Source: Capitella teleta
Taxonomy: Eukaryota > Annelida > Polychaeta > Capitellidae
DNA length: 64,000 bases
Assembly (NCBI GenBank): GCA_000328365.1
Contig: KB301444.1
Span: forward strand, 1,167-65,166
Reading direction: 5' to 3'
Shown: piece by piece, positions 38,090-49,804 of the stretch
Layout: each line of letters starts with the position of its first letter
Position numbering within the stretch: the first letter of the stretch is position 1
Notes under the pieces: model-generated
What the model saw: the letters and a program-made list of their open reading frames with translations, nothing else
Databases searched by the model: none
Told to the model about the DNA's origin: nothing
Made by a program: the position numbers and the translations under genes

Positions 38090-39535
38090 AGTTGTTGTTA
38101 TGTTATTGGAATAGATGGGGTGTGAGTTCTAGATGTTGGTTTGGTTGATTTTTAGGGGGTGGTGTTTGTAAGTAAGTTTTGTTTAAGTGAGATTTGAAGA
38201 TGTTAATGGTGAGAGAGTTAATGGTGCTGCGAGGGAGTTCCATGCTGTAATGATGCGGTGTCATAAGGCAGTCGAGTAGGTAGTCATGTTTGTCCTTTGT
38301 TTGGTAAATTTGTGTCTGTATCCTTGGGTTGATGTAGTCTGAATGGTGGTAGTGCATCTGTATATTTGATGGTGGTCAGTCCTTTGATGATTTCGTAGGT
38401 CTCAATAAAGTTGGTTCGTAGTCATCTGTAGGTCAGGGTTGGCAGTTTGAGCTTTTCAGTTGTTGGGGGTAGAGCAGGTGATGTGAGTTGGGTAATGTTT
38501 TTGTGGCTCTCATTTGTATTCTTTTGATGTTATTGATATGGATTTTTTTAGATGGGTTTGTCCTTAGGGGGCAGACATATTCAAGGATGGAGTCGTTATT
38601 TTGCTTTATGGAGGGTGAGGAAAGTGTCATTGTCTAGGTGGCGAAAGTTGTCGTCTGAAAAGTTGAGTTTGTTGTCAATAGTGATACCAAGGTCTTTTTC
38701 TGTGGTCTTGTTGTTGATGCGTTGATTATTGATTGAGTAGTGTATTTTTTTATATATTTTTTTTCTTCAAAATGGAGGGTGTTACATTTGTCAGGGTTCA
38801 ATTTAATTTTCCAGTCATTCCTCCAGTCATGTTTTTTTTTGTCCAGGTCTTGTTAGGGTCGGTTGGTCGAGATGTCTGGGTCGATAGTGTAGGATTTTTG
38901 TCATCAGCAAACACAATAGTTGGGTAGAATAGTTGGGAATCAGGAAGGTCATTGATGAAGAGGGAGAAGAGTATTGGGCCAAGTACGCTCCCTTGGGGCA
39001 CACTGCTGCCTACATCAATCCATTCTGAGAGGGTGAAGGAAATCCAGACACACTGTTTGTGGAGTCTGCCTGACATGCGAGTTTGTGGAGTAGGAGAGGG
39101 TGTAACACAACGTCAAATGCTTTTGAAAAGGCTATATAGTTGGTGTCAATGTTCTGTCTATTGTCGAGAGCTGTCTTCTACTGGTCAATGGCAATGAAAA
39201 GTTGGGAGGTAGAAGAGCGACCTGAGTGGAAGCCATGTTGGGCGTTGTGGGGGAGATTGCTTGATTTCAGGTATTTGGTGAGGGTGGATTTTGGTATTTT
39301 TTCAATGACTTGCATGTCTCACGGGTAATACTGATTGGGCGGTAGTTGGGAGGGCTCTTTTTATTGCCTTTTTTTGTATTCAGGGTTTATGTGGGCTAAC
39401 TTCCATTGATACGGGATAGTGCCTGCTTGAATGGTCTTGTTGAAAAAGTTTGTGAGGATGGTAGTACTTTCGGAGGCTATTTCTTTGACGACGATGGGCT
39501 GGATGTTGTTGAGTCCAGCAAGTTTATATTAAACC
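38090..39535 (-). mobile_element. Decayed LINE with reverse-transcriptase core
   Basis: On the minus strand pieces appear in RT order: QPIVVKEIA and TIPYQWKLAHINP near 39390-39500, then SGRSSTSQLFIAIDQ and FSKAFDVV (about 39080-39200), SEWIDVGSSVPQGSVLGPIL with FSLFINDLP and VFADD (38840-39030), then a C-terminal tail with YVCPLRTNPSKKI and LPRSTINSLTINIFKSHLNK (38110-38600). The pieces are spread over several frames with stops, so the copy is dead. It resembles the LINE remnant at 5.1-5.9 kb in the style of its tail and may be the same family. Confidence 0.8.
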
Positions 39536-40894
39536 CGGAAGCCACCGCCGTGAGCCGCAAGTTGCCGCCATAGAGGCCTGAGTCGTCAGCCAGTCATGGC
39601 TATATGGCTAGCCGCCACATACATGCGCTGCCATTGTCCATATTCGCACCATTAAAATTGTATGAAATAAATTGTTTAAACCGCAATCATTGAGAATTGA
39701 GATGCGACTCTTTGCATTTGATCATCAATCATCTTCCCTGCTAGCATCCTGTCTTCTGCATAATGTATGTTTCAATACAGCAGTGATTTGTTTTGGATCA
39801 GCTCAATCTTTGAACAATAGTGATATCCTCTGTCATCATTGACTGTAGAATACAATATGAGTTTGTTTTGGCAACAAGTCAACATAAGACCATAATTTTT
39901 CAAACATTTGAATGGCGCTAAATTGAATGATGTCTGGCTGAATAAGAACAAATTATTTGCTGTCAAGTGCAATATTGCATCATTCACTTGCTTATTTGTT
40001 CTACATGTACGTGCATGCACTAACATCCATTTCTTTTGACCAAGTGCGGCTCTGAGGAAAAAAAAAAAAAAAACCATGTCATTAGCATTTTGTACATGAT
40101 TCCAGAAATTTATATTAATTTAAAGCAATTGTTGATCATGAATTGCCTTCCTATAGAGTTTTTATTTTATTTTCGCAGGCTTTGTTTCTGAGTCTGTATA
40201 AAATACTGCAACTAGTATATTCAGTTTGTCATTCATTTCAATGCCTTTTTTGTAATGACAAAGAAGGTTTCATAAACTTTCTTTGATTTTGATTTCTGAT
40301 AGCACAGATAATATTTTTCTTAAGTATACTTGTCAACAAATATTAGGCATGCTGATGTAGATGCTGTAATATAATAAGGTATGATCATTTGCTTCTTGTA
40401 TCTAAGTATCTATGTTATTATGTTTCATACTTTTATTTTTTTTTACTCAGAATGTATTTTATATAAATAAAATAGTGTCAAATACAACTGTCAACAAATC
40501 CAGGGAGGAAAGCCGCTTTAGACATTATTGACTATAATGTTCTCCAAACAAATCAGTAGCTATAAAGGGTTATGACTTATGACAGAATTTCTCTTGTAGA
40601 GCATAGATACCATTACACAATTAACATACATATTTATTTATTATCAATTTAATTCTTCACAAGTTGTAAAATAATACTCATTAAATAATATTGGAAGAGT
40701 GCATGCTATTGCCTTGCTTTTGGGGCTGAGTGGATATGGACTGAGAGCAAAATATTATGATTGCTCTGAGCCGGCTCGAGCCGTGATAATTACTCAGCCG
40801 TTGCCGCGAAAAAATTACGGCATAGCTGGCTAACCGCTGATTTGATGCTTCAGCCATCCGTATTTTTACGGCTTGGAGGCTCTGGGGTCTAGTT
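39536..40894. other. Unassigned intergenic DNA
   Basis: No gene or clear mobile element. The GC-rich start (39536-39630) with GCCACCGCC and GCCGCCATAG resembles the edge of a SINE or MITE but has no visible partner. A cluster of CCGGCTCGAGCCG-type palindromes lies at 40770-40880. Confidence 0.35.
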
Positions 40895-41080
40895 TATATG
40901 GATCGATTGAGAGGAGTTTGGGCACACTTGTTTTTCTGTGATGGTGGTAGTTTCTAGTGTGAGATTGTTTCGGGAGGGGAGAGGGGGGAGCTGGTTGGAT
41001 TCTTTGGTAAATACTTTTGAGTACTGAAGGTTGAAAGCGTTTGCTTTGTCACAATCATTGGTCGCTAGTGAATTATGTTT
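40895..41080 (-). mobile_element. LINE fragment (linker before reverse transcriptase)
   Basis: The minus-strand frame reads NDCDKANAFNLQYSKVFTKE followed by a polar stretch, matching the KA..FN.YF..VFT.E segment that precedes the reverse transcriptase in jockey/CR1 LINEs. Both flanks leave the element abruptly. The match is short, so the call is moderate. Confidence 0.6.
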
Positions 41081-42121
41081 GTAATAATAAGAATGCCATC
41101 GAAGTATTCTCAAATGTTCTATACAGCTAATTATACGATATTGAAACATGTATTTCTTGCTTATCACGCTGTAATAATATTCATGTGTTCGATTACACTA
41201 GAATGAACCCTCGGGTGGATTTCGCGAGTAATTAAAACTGGTATTCCCTTTTCAATCATTTTTTTTTTTCGTCGACATCAGTGTCGGTTTCCATAATTCA
41301 CTCCTCCAAGTAGGTCACGAAATTATGGGATGGTAATGGTGGGCGCGTGATTTTGAAAGACCTAGAATGCCCGCTTAACGAAATGGTAAATAATGATCAT
41401 ATGTATCTATATAACATTTCAGAAATCCCTCAATCTGGTCACAAAAATATTGAGCCATGACTTGATGTCATTTTGAGCGTCATGGGTGGTTTGATCGATG
41501 CCTTTTTTCACCACTTAATCTTCCGCGTCCTGGATATTTTTTGTTGTCGGTCACAGAACATCAACATCTGTCATGAGAGGGGCGCTCCACGCTCCAGTTA
41601 CGATGCAGTAGTCACGCCTTTGAGTCATATCTTTGCTTAATTATCGGTACTATTGACTGTCATCTGCTCATCACATCTGATTTCATCAGATCTGTCAGTT
41701 CTGTAAAGTCCATCTCACTATGGAGTGTTGTGACCTGTCGGTAATGGATCATAAATCATCATTATCATAGATCATTAGATGTAGCTGGGTTTGCACTTGA
41801 TCATTGACTGGGTACAGTCTTGATCATTGATGTGAACAGTGAAGGTCATAGGTAATACTCTGTACTAATCGGGAAGGACTGTTGGCAACATGTCTGATCC
41901 GTATGGCTGTTTCGTTGATGATGTAAAGTCACCACATACTAGTCCGAGGCTGTTTCAGTGTTTGGTTAAGATGCATTTCTCTACATAAGCCTAATTAATA
42001 TGATCATCACATCAATTATCCAGTCACAATAGGAATGATTTTGTTACCTGTAGTGTAATCTGTGAGGTATGTTTTAAAACTCTTAATCTGTATGTAAAAA
42101 TCTTTTTTTTTTCTTCTTCAG
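41081..42121. other. 5' flank of LIN54
   Basis: Holds the presumed LIN54 promoter and leader. A frame at 41890 (MSDPYGCFVDD then a GTAAAG donor-like site) was considered as a first exon but does not join in phase. ATCAT-rich text at 41690-41860 repeats TGATCATTGA several times. A T-rich acceptor ends at 42121. Confidence 0.4.
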
Positions 42122-42160
42122 AAGCATCTGAGCTGATTTGTGTTCGTGTGATATGCAGTC

Positions 42161-45100
42161 ATGAACAGCGTGCGCCAGACAACACATGGTGGAAACCAGC
42201 AAGTGATTCTCACCTCGCAGGCTGCTGGGACTGCTCAGCAGCAGACCGCACAGACTATTGCCCGGCGTACAATACCCGCTGGCAGTAATGGCCCTCAGAG
42301 CTCACAAGGCCAGGTCGTGACAAAGGTCATCATTCAGCGGCAAGGCGCCTCATCCGGGCATTCGCTGCTCAACCCAACTGTGTCATCACATGCCCCTACG
42401 CAGACTATCACTCTCTCAGAGGGTGGCATCGTCTCATCACAGAAACATGTGTCAACCACACCAACTAAGCAGATTATCCCAACTGGCAAGCTGCCAATTT
42501 CTCCCCTGAAGTCGCCCACGCGGTATATTGTGAGCACAGGGACGCAGTCGCCTCCAAAGCTGCTGACCAGCACTGGTCAGATGATCACCATGATCACAAG
42601 GCCCTCGAATGTTTCGAAAACATCAACCATTACAGTCTCTCCTGCTGGTGTCAAACTAAAACCCCAGAACTCGGTAATATTGCTGCTTCTCAAAGCTCTT
42701 ATTTGCATTGAAGATCGTTTCTCTTGCATCAGGTTAGCACGATAGAGCAGGCTCAGAGGATTATGGGTAACCACTCAACAGCAGCTAATGTCCAGCCGGT
42801 GTCAATAGGTGGTGGAAAATTTCAGTATGTGCGAGTTGTCTCCACGCCAGGCTCACAATCAGGTAAGCAACAGGGTCTCAAACACGGCATCAAATATTTG
42901 TGATCTCTTTCTGCAGCGGCTGTGAAGGGCATTCAAGGGCAGCAGTCGGTCGTGCCTGTATCCAACGCTGTGAAAATCGCCATGCCCCCACATCAACTTC
43001 CTAACCAGCAACAACAGATGATGAATCGAGTTCGTGGTGCCACGATGCACTCGAGCGGTGCTTTTGGTCCATCCAATCCCCGACTGATCCTGCCCGCAAC
43101 CTTGTCTCAGCCAATCCCCATTCAGCCTCAGCCTTCAGTGCAGAACATTCGGCCACAGCTGGCTCAAAGTTCGCAGGGAGCCATAGGCGGTGGCTCACTC
43201 ACTCCTGGCTCCACCATCAATGTTGTCGGCAGTGGAATGCAGAGCTTCGCTTTGGTCCCTGCGCAATATGTCACACAGGTACGATTCTTGTGAAAATAAG
43301 CATGCAGCGGAATTCACTGATATGTCTTCCAAAGCTCCAGCAGCAGCAGCAGCAGCAACAGCACATCACTCAACCTAACGTTGAAGGACCTTCTGCCTAT
43401 GCCCCTTTGAACACAGGCAATTTAAATCACCAACTTGCTGTGGCAAAAATATCCAATGCTAATGGGGCAGGGTATGTGTTTTGTTATCTGCTTGAAATAT
43501 AACTGATTGCTTCTCTTTTTTCAGTTCTGCTGCCGAACAAAACGCTGCTGCTAGACCACGCAAAGCTTGCAACTGTACCAAGTCCCAGTGTTTGAAGCTG
43601 TGAGTGTGACGTACATTAACGCTTCCAGATCTATTATGATCACTTTTTATTCGTCCTTGCATGTTTACATTGGTGTTTTTTTTTTTTTAATAATATGTCT
43701 TATAATGTAATTTCATGTTCTTTTCACAGATATTGTGACTGTTTTGCGAATGGAGAGTTTTGTAGCAATTGTAATTGTGTTAATTGCTTTAATAATCTTG
43801 AGCACGAAGAGGAGAGATCAAGATCCATAAAAACCTGCCTCGAGCGAAATCCTCAGGCATTCCATCCGAAAATTGGTGAGTTGAATTTTTGAATGCGTTG
43901 TTTAATTAAGGGATAAGTCATGGGAAGGAGATGGTTATTCTGATTCTTGATTCTGAAGCCGTATAACCGAACTCGACTTCGTCCCGTCGGTTATTTGGCT
44001 CCAGATTCCCTTATATTTGTTTACCTGACGATAACTATCGACTTCCGAGTGACTTACCGGGTTATACCACAAAATAAAACTTCAAACTTTTATCGAGTCG
44101 AGTGATGCTTAGGCTTTGGGTGCACCATTTTGAAGTGATTTTTACGCAGTTGGTCTGTTGGACACCTGGGCGAAACCTACAACAAATTCTTCTCAGAGCC
44201 CGATAAAACGATTATTAAATCTCCAGTATCAATGAATAGCAACATAAGATGTATTTCCTTCTAGAACAATGTCAATTTCCACTAAAATCGATTGAAATTC
44301 GCCAATATAACAAACGACCTTTGTAATAGAACAAATGACCTTTGACCTGTCAGATCAACATAGACAGATGCAATCATGGACCGTTTAACATATGGACAAC
44401 TGCAGACAAAAATGATAGCGCACATAATATATGATCTGCTCCTGTTTTAACACATGCATTTTTCAGCGCATCGAAACATGGTGTACTTTTTGTGCTTCAA
44501 AAGAAATTAATGAAAAATAGAAATAAATTATCTGCATATAGGCAATAATTGAGCTGTTCTTACAGCAGATCATCATAACGTCCAATCAGCGATTGCGTTA
44601 TGAAATTGCATTTTGAGACTTTTAACATTAGGTGAATTGCCAGAGTGATCTATGCTATTTGTTTATTTATATGCGTTATTTATGCACGGATCAATCACTG
44701 AAATACTCAAAGCTGATTGGCTGGCAGACTCACTGAGTGGTATAATTTTATTAATTCTATTTTCCAGGCAAAAGCAAAGCAGGCCAAGGAGACATTCGCC
44801 GACACAACAAAGGCTGCAACTGCAAACGTTCAGGCTGTTTGAAAAACTATTGTGAGTGTTACGAGGTCAGTTGAACTAAAAAATTATTAGAAATTTGGTT
44901 GACTACCATTCTATTTCATCAGGCCAAAATTCTGTGTACAAGTTTATGTAAATGCGTTGGTTGCAAAAATTTTGAGGAGAGCCCTGATCGCAAGACCCTC
45001 ATGCATCTAGCAGATGCAGCGGAGGTCAGAGTTCAGCAGCAGACAGCGGCTAAATCGAAAATGGATGAATTGCCAATTAAGCAGGTTACAGCGTCAGATG

Positions 45101-45668
45101 GTGAAAGGTGCGTGGCTCTGAGCTGACTTGGCTGTTTCTTGATTTCCTGCTCACAGATTAGCGCACACATTTGTGACGTCAGAGGTGGTGGAGGCAGCGT
45201 GTGCGTGTCTGTTGGCACAGGCGGAGGAAACGGAACGCACGCGGCAGATGGACATTTGCCAGGAGAGGCTGATCTTGGAGGAGTTTGGACGCTGCCTCAT
45301 GCAGGTCATTGAGTCCTCCAACAGCACAAAGGGATCCTGTGAGTGTTATCATTCTGTCGGTCGGCCAGTCTTAAGTGCCCAGTACTTGTACTTGAGGCTT
45401 TTCATTACTATGTTGTTGACTAATTACTCTCTGATAGATTGATTTATGCTGAATTTCTGATTAAATTGGAAGCATTGGTTTTATGATTATCTTAGCTAAG
45501 TGATTACTGTTTAGCAATATTTCACATACTAGTCCAATAGTTTATGTTTTCACTCTGTAATCCAAGAGTGTTCTTTCCTAACTAATTCCTCACCCTTTGA
45601 GGAATTGCCTTCTATTTTTAAGTATCCTAATGACGCTTTATCTGCTTGCAGCTCCACACTTGCTGTAA
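42161..45668 (+). CDS. LIN54: LIN54, DREAM/MuvB complex DNA-binding subunit (tesmin family)
   Basis: Ten exons join to 614 codons plus stop: 42161-42673, 42733-42862, 42917-43278, 43335-43471, 43525-43599, 43730-43875, 44768-44865, 44923-45107, 45157-45338 and 45652-45668. The human protein is about 749; the missing part is N-terminal. An in-frame TGA lies just upstream of this ATG within the same exon. [17 protein letters not shown] and [10 protein letters not shown] match the vertebrate linker. Two cysteine-rich CXC repeats follow: [20 protein letters not shown] (from about residue 396) and [17 protein letters not shown] (from about residue 470). Family knowledge: the tyrosine in KLYC and KNYC reaches into the minor groove of the CHR element (TTTGAA). 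A coiled-coil C-terminal region includes [11 protein letters not shown]. The tiny last exon is the weakest call; read-through would end at 45442. Confidence 0.93.
43876..44767 (+). other. LIN54 intron between the two CXC repeats
   Basis: An 892-base intron separates the two CXC modules. It contains an inverted repeat, ATAACCGA (about 43963) with TCGGTTAT (about 43987). No exon or complete mobile element is visible. Confidence 0.45.
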
Positions 45669-46375
45669 CGATTCCCCTGGAGAGGTGGGGAGTGAGCAAC
45701 AGGGACTCCCTTTTTAATCCGTTATAGCAGTGTGCAACTGTCCTCCACATCCTTGCTCTGCTATGACATACGATTTTGCGCCTAAACTGCAGCATCTTTT
45801 TCTATTTATGCATTTTGTTGAGTGAACTTTTTATGTTATGTTTTCATATGTTCACTGATTTATGAATGAATGAGCGTGTGAGTGTGTATGTATGCGAGCG
45901 TCTTTTAATTTAGCCCCTTCCGTGTGTATTTATCCATTTCTGATTCCTCTCGCAAATGTTAACGCTGTATATAAAACCATCTTTCGTAAATTTCTTCTTC
46001 CTCTGCCAGTCAGTTGCTAATGAAACAATCAATTATTTGTGCGTCGTCCTCATTCAAGTTTAGAGATTGGTGTTTTTATTTCATTTTATTTTTTCCTTTT
46101 TGTGTGTAAATAGTGGCGCCTTATTCATTGTGTGACTTCAATTCTCCTCTTATATATTTTTTTTTACTGTTTGAGGATTGATTATTCAATTCTTTAATTC
46201 GGCTATTATTTTTTCTTTTCTGGACAGTCCATTTACCGAATTTGGTACATAACTTGATAGGAGAAGTAAAATAAATTCAATAATCATTTCATTATATTTC
46301 TTTCTTATTGTTCTTTGTTTTTACTTTTAGCAATTTACGTGTATCTGGGTGCTCTTGTCCGGTTGATTCATAAGG
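45669..46375. other. 3' flank of LIN54
   Basis: AT-rich non-coding DNA with pyrimidine runs. TATAAAACC near 45970 and AATAAATTCAATAATC near 46271 are the only polyadenylation-like words. No gene is supported. Confidence 0.4.
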
Positions 46376-46680
46376 GGACCACAATGGCACAGTTGTCTGC
46401 CCAGCGTGCAGAGGGTCGTGGGTTCCCTACCCGCTTGGGCAACTTGTCAGTTTTGAATTTCGTGGCCTGAAAACCCTCATGTTCACATTGCGTAGTGTCA
46501 AAATGTGGTACCTTGTTGGACAGTGATGGATGTTATTTATTTTGTGCACGATTAAGCAGGCTCCGCCTTCGCTGCAGCAAGTGCTTGCTTGTATGCTCCC
46601 CGGGGAGTTGTGTTTGTGTTGGTTTGATGGGCCCAATCGCCAGGGAAAGATTGATTATGTCCGTCCCTCCATAATCAATC
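46376..46680 (+). mobile_element. tRNA-derived SINE-like element
   Basis: The word TGGCACAGTTGTC (about 46385) fits a Pol III A box, and GGGTCGTGGGTTCCCTACCC (46414-46433) fits a B box, about 30 bases apart as in a tRNA head. A conserved-looking body follows with GCAAGTGCTTGCTTGTATGC and CTCCCCGGGGAG. Outer borders and flanking duplications could not be fixed, so the end is approximate. A free tRNA gene is ruled out because the acceptor stem does not pair. Confidence 0.6.
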
Positions 46681-46785
46681 ACATTGTCTGTAATCTAGAT
46701 GAAAAACTACTTTGCTTAACTTTATATTATTATGTACTTTACAAGAAGCTGTTACTCATAACATTATTTCAATCAAGAATATACT

Positions 46786-46905
46786 AAATGAATAAGCCAT
46801 ATTTCATATGCTATATTTCATATGCAAAATGAATAAGCCATATTTCATACGCTATATTTCATATGCTAAATGAATAAGCCATATTTCATATGCTACTACA
46901 GCATG
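46786..46905. repeat. Minisatellite of AATAAGCCATATTTCATATGCTATATTTC-type units
   Basis: The words AATGAATAAGCCATATTTCA and TATATTTCATATGC recur in the same order two to three times with few changes. It is a short tandem repeat just past the 3' end of the minus-strand gene. Confidence 0.85.
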
Positions 46906-47164
46906 TCCCACTCTAAGACTCTTCCCATCTGGAGTTGCTGCTGCACATGTTACTCTTAGTGCCTCCCGACCTTCATTGACCTCAACAGCTTCACATTGTT
47001 CACAAACTTTATTACTCTGCCACGTGGTCGTGAATCTGCGTAAATGAGCAAAGTTATCAGCGTTCACATCCGGTCGCCCACTTCTTTGATGCACGGTAAA
47101 CTGTTCTGCCTTCTCTGTCCGATGTGAACCCGATAATTCTCTGGAAATACGCGTAACTAATCTG

Positions 47165-48212
47165 TTAGAAGCCATGTTGCATCATGCTGTATTGCACAAT
47201 CAAACCTTTTAAATCTTCATATTTTTCCTTGTAAATGTAGAATCGACAGAGGTCGTCTTTCAGGGTTTGAAGTTCACATTCCATTTGGGAGATTTTCGAT
47301 TCTGCCTCGAAAAGAGCCAACTCGGTTTCTTGCAGTTTGGCTGCAGATTGGAAAGTTCATTATTAAAACTTTATCATTTAATGCGTATGAATTATAAGAT
47401 TGTCTCATTTGCTGCAGCAGGTAATTTTTTTTTTCTTCAGTGGGTGTACACATGTTGTACGTGTCGCTGAAGTCAGGCTGTACCCTTCTGCTGTGTGTAC
47501 AAAGTACGATTAATGAATCATAAAAGAAAAGAAATAAAGTGACATTCCTGGAAACTATGGTTTCTATTTGCTTGCTGGAATTCATGTAATGTCAACTTAT
47601 TTACCAATGCAAAGCACTTTTAATAATTTAACACTGACCTTCAATATCACCACGTCTTTGCCACGGTTCAAAGTCAAGTCTCTGATCCGAATTTGGGTCT
47701 GCTCTTCCGATTGGCTGAAACGAATGCATCGATCGTCACGTGATCATCAAATGAAACCACAAAAGCCACACCCTCAGACGTCTATAGATGAAATGCAGTA
47801 TCTGGAAGATGGCGCAGAACCACGCCCAAACAGTGGACGTGTGTCGGACGGTTTCCAGCCACGAATTGCCACTCCCAATCGCAGTTGAAGTTGCATCCAG
47901 AGTTGAGTTGAAATCGTTATCGTCTGGCGATAAAAGAACCAAAAACGATTAAAAGGCACACATGTTTAAATTGCAACGGTAGCAGAATGTAAATCGCAGT
48001 GGCTTACCTTTAGAAGATTTCGTGTTATGTTGATTTGTGATGAGGTATATTCCCGGGGAGGTCATGCACAGGAGCGTTGTGATGTAATTTGCACCGTACA
48101 TACCGTAAGTTTGTTTTAATTGGATGTTGGTTTTCAAAAGTTGTGGAAAATCCGGACACTTCCCTCTCTGGTTACCATGGTTACCAGCGTACGTACTTTT
48201 TTTAACCCGCAA
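47165..48212 (-). CDS. Unrecognised small protein: membrane segment plus coiled coil
   Basis: Five exons give one open frame of 215 codons plus stop: 48008-48212, 47740-47923, 47639-47714, 47484-47490 (7 bases) and 47165-47340. Exon 1 starts MRVKKSTYAGNHGNQRGKCP. Exon 2 holds a strongly hydrophobic, Trp-rich stretch (WAWFCAIFQILHFIYRRL then RVWLLWFHLMI), a probable membrane hairpin or span. Exons 3-5 read IRIRDLTLNRGKDVVILK, then KLQETELALFEAESKISQME, a clear coiled coil, ending MMQHGF. The 7-base exon is inferred because it alone reconciles the phases and restores the heptads. LIN54 lies tail to tail. I do not recognise a family; function unknown. A second frame (46852-47175) overlaps the stop codon. 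Confidence 0.55.
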
Positions 48213-48544
48213 TAAATTTACGTGTACAATTAATTATTGTACTTGAAATCGAATCATTTTTGGTTTCTATCAATTATTGTAAGGCCCCATTTCCTAATTA
48301 TATCGCTCAAGCGTGAGTTTTAATAATGATTAGTAATATTTAGTTAATCCATGTGATTGTTTTTGCCTGTATTTAATTTAGTTCAAAAATCATGCGTAAA
48401 ATATATCCATGAATGTTTGCATGTAATTTATCAAATACATATAAAAACTATCCAGCGCCAATCATTTATTTTTTTATTATTCTTTTATCTCTTCAATTAG
48501 AATATTAGAATATTAATATTCTCAGAAAAGCGAAATCAGAATGC
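48213..48544. other. 5' flank of the membrane/coiled-coil gene
   Basis: AT-rich non-coding DNA. No TATA box is placed convincingly. AATATTAGAATATTAATATTC at about 48500 is a near-palindromic AT run. Confidence 0.35.
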
Positions 48545-49261
48545 TGCAGCCGCATCAACGGGTTGCTTTCTAATTTCATGCACTGTTCTTTTGGCACTAT
48601 TCAACACTTGTTCTCCTCCTACTGCACATCTCATTTCGGTTGTTCTCTTTGCCTCTCGATACCCTTAATGGATTTGCTGCTTTCTGGAGGAAGAGCATCA
48701 GACGCCTATTATGGCTACCTCATCGCACACACTCACGCTTCATTGCACCATTATTAAACAAACCCGATTTACTCACCCAGTTACGTCTACGATTTGCCAA
48801 GTTTTTGTTCACCAATCAACTTGCTGCACACTCACGTTCAATGCCATTCAATATACACAGTAGCCGATAAACTAAGAAACATCATGTCAATTCTAAATCT
48901 TAACTATGAAATTCTTACTACCCTGTTAATATCCAACACTCTTAACGGTCAACTCAATAGACTTAATAGAACTCAAAACCATCTGGACAGCTCCACTTGT
49001 AATAGCATTATATATAGAACTGATTTAAATACGAGACTGCCTGTGATTTGTTATCAAGACTCTTATGAAATTGAGCAACTTATATTTTTTATCTGTACTG
49101 ATCAATTAGGCTGATCTCTCTCACTGAGTTTTGTTTTTAATTTTTATTTATTTTTTCTTCATTTTCTTCATTTTTTTTTTCAAACTGTGACTATCATTAT
49201 TACTGTAGAAAAAATGTATGTCAATGTGAATGGCACGAATAAAATGATGATTATTATTATC
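48545..49261 (+). mobile_element. 5'-truncated LINE, 3' end
   Basis: The plus-strand frame at about 48590-48870 reads HTCSPPTAHLISVV-like text, then NGFAAFWRKSIRRLLWLPHR and THSRFIAPLLNKPDLLTQLR, then RFAKFLFTNQLAAHS. This matches the C-terminal tail after the reverse transcriptase in CR1/jockey-type LINEs (basic RK.LRRLL.LP.RTHS). The 3' UTR ends in AATAAAATGATGATTATTAT at 49238-49261, a typical short-repeat LINE tail. Confidence 0.75.
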
Positions 49262-49801
49262 AAACACGATTAATTAACATTAGTATTTAGTACTCAAACT
49301 CGAGTCTCGAGCGATGCATATGTATACATATATAATAATGTATACTATATAATAATATGGCATTAATACATAATAATTAATATAAACTAAAAGTGGGTTG
49401 AAATAATTTTCGAAACTGCGGTCATTATCTAATGTGAGATCACGTGGGCCATGAAATAGACAAGGCACAGTTGTAGGTTTTCAACCCATATCAATTTCGT
49501 GCATTTTGTGTATAAATAGACATAAAACAAACAAATGAAAGTGAAATCGACAAATCCATTTGTAAAGTTTATGAAATGTAAATTTTTTTGAGTTAGGATT
49601 TTTATTTGCCTTTTAAATGCATGTAGTTTGTATAAATTATTCAAATACATTATATAATTATGAACGAGAAAATATCATCCGACACCACTGCAATTTTGCA
49701 ATCCAGATGTTTTTGACTCATTGCCGTTGTTAACGTATGCATGTATGTACTATATGCATCTTTGTTGTTCCATGATTTTCTTAGATTTTATCATTTTTAT
49801 G
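49262..49801. other. AT-rich intergenic DNA
   Basis: TATATAATA-type AT runs at 49315-49385 and short overlapping open frames with no family match. Nothing functional can be supported. Confidence 0.4.
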
Positions 49802-49804
49802 TTA

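Noticed and set aside
41892-41933. Possible LIN54 first exon beginning MSDPYGCFVDD
   Set aside because: Its GTAAAG donor leaves phase 0, which does not join to the 42161 exon in frame.
46376-46450. True tRNA gene
   Set aside because: A- and B-box words are present but the acceptor and anticodon stems do not pair, so a SINE head fits better.
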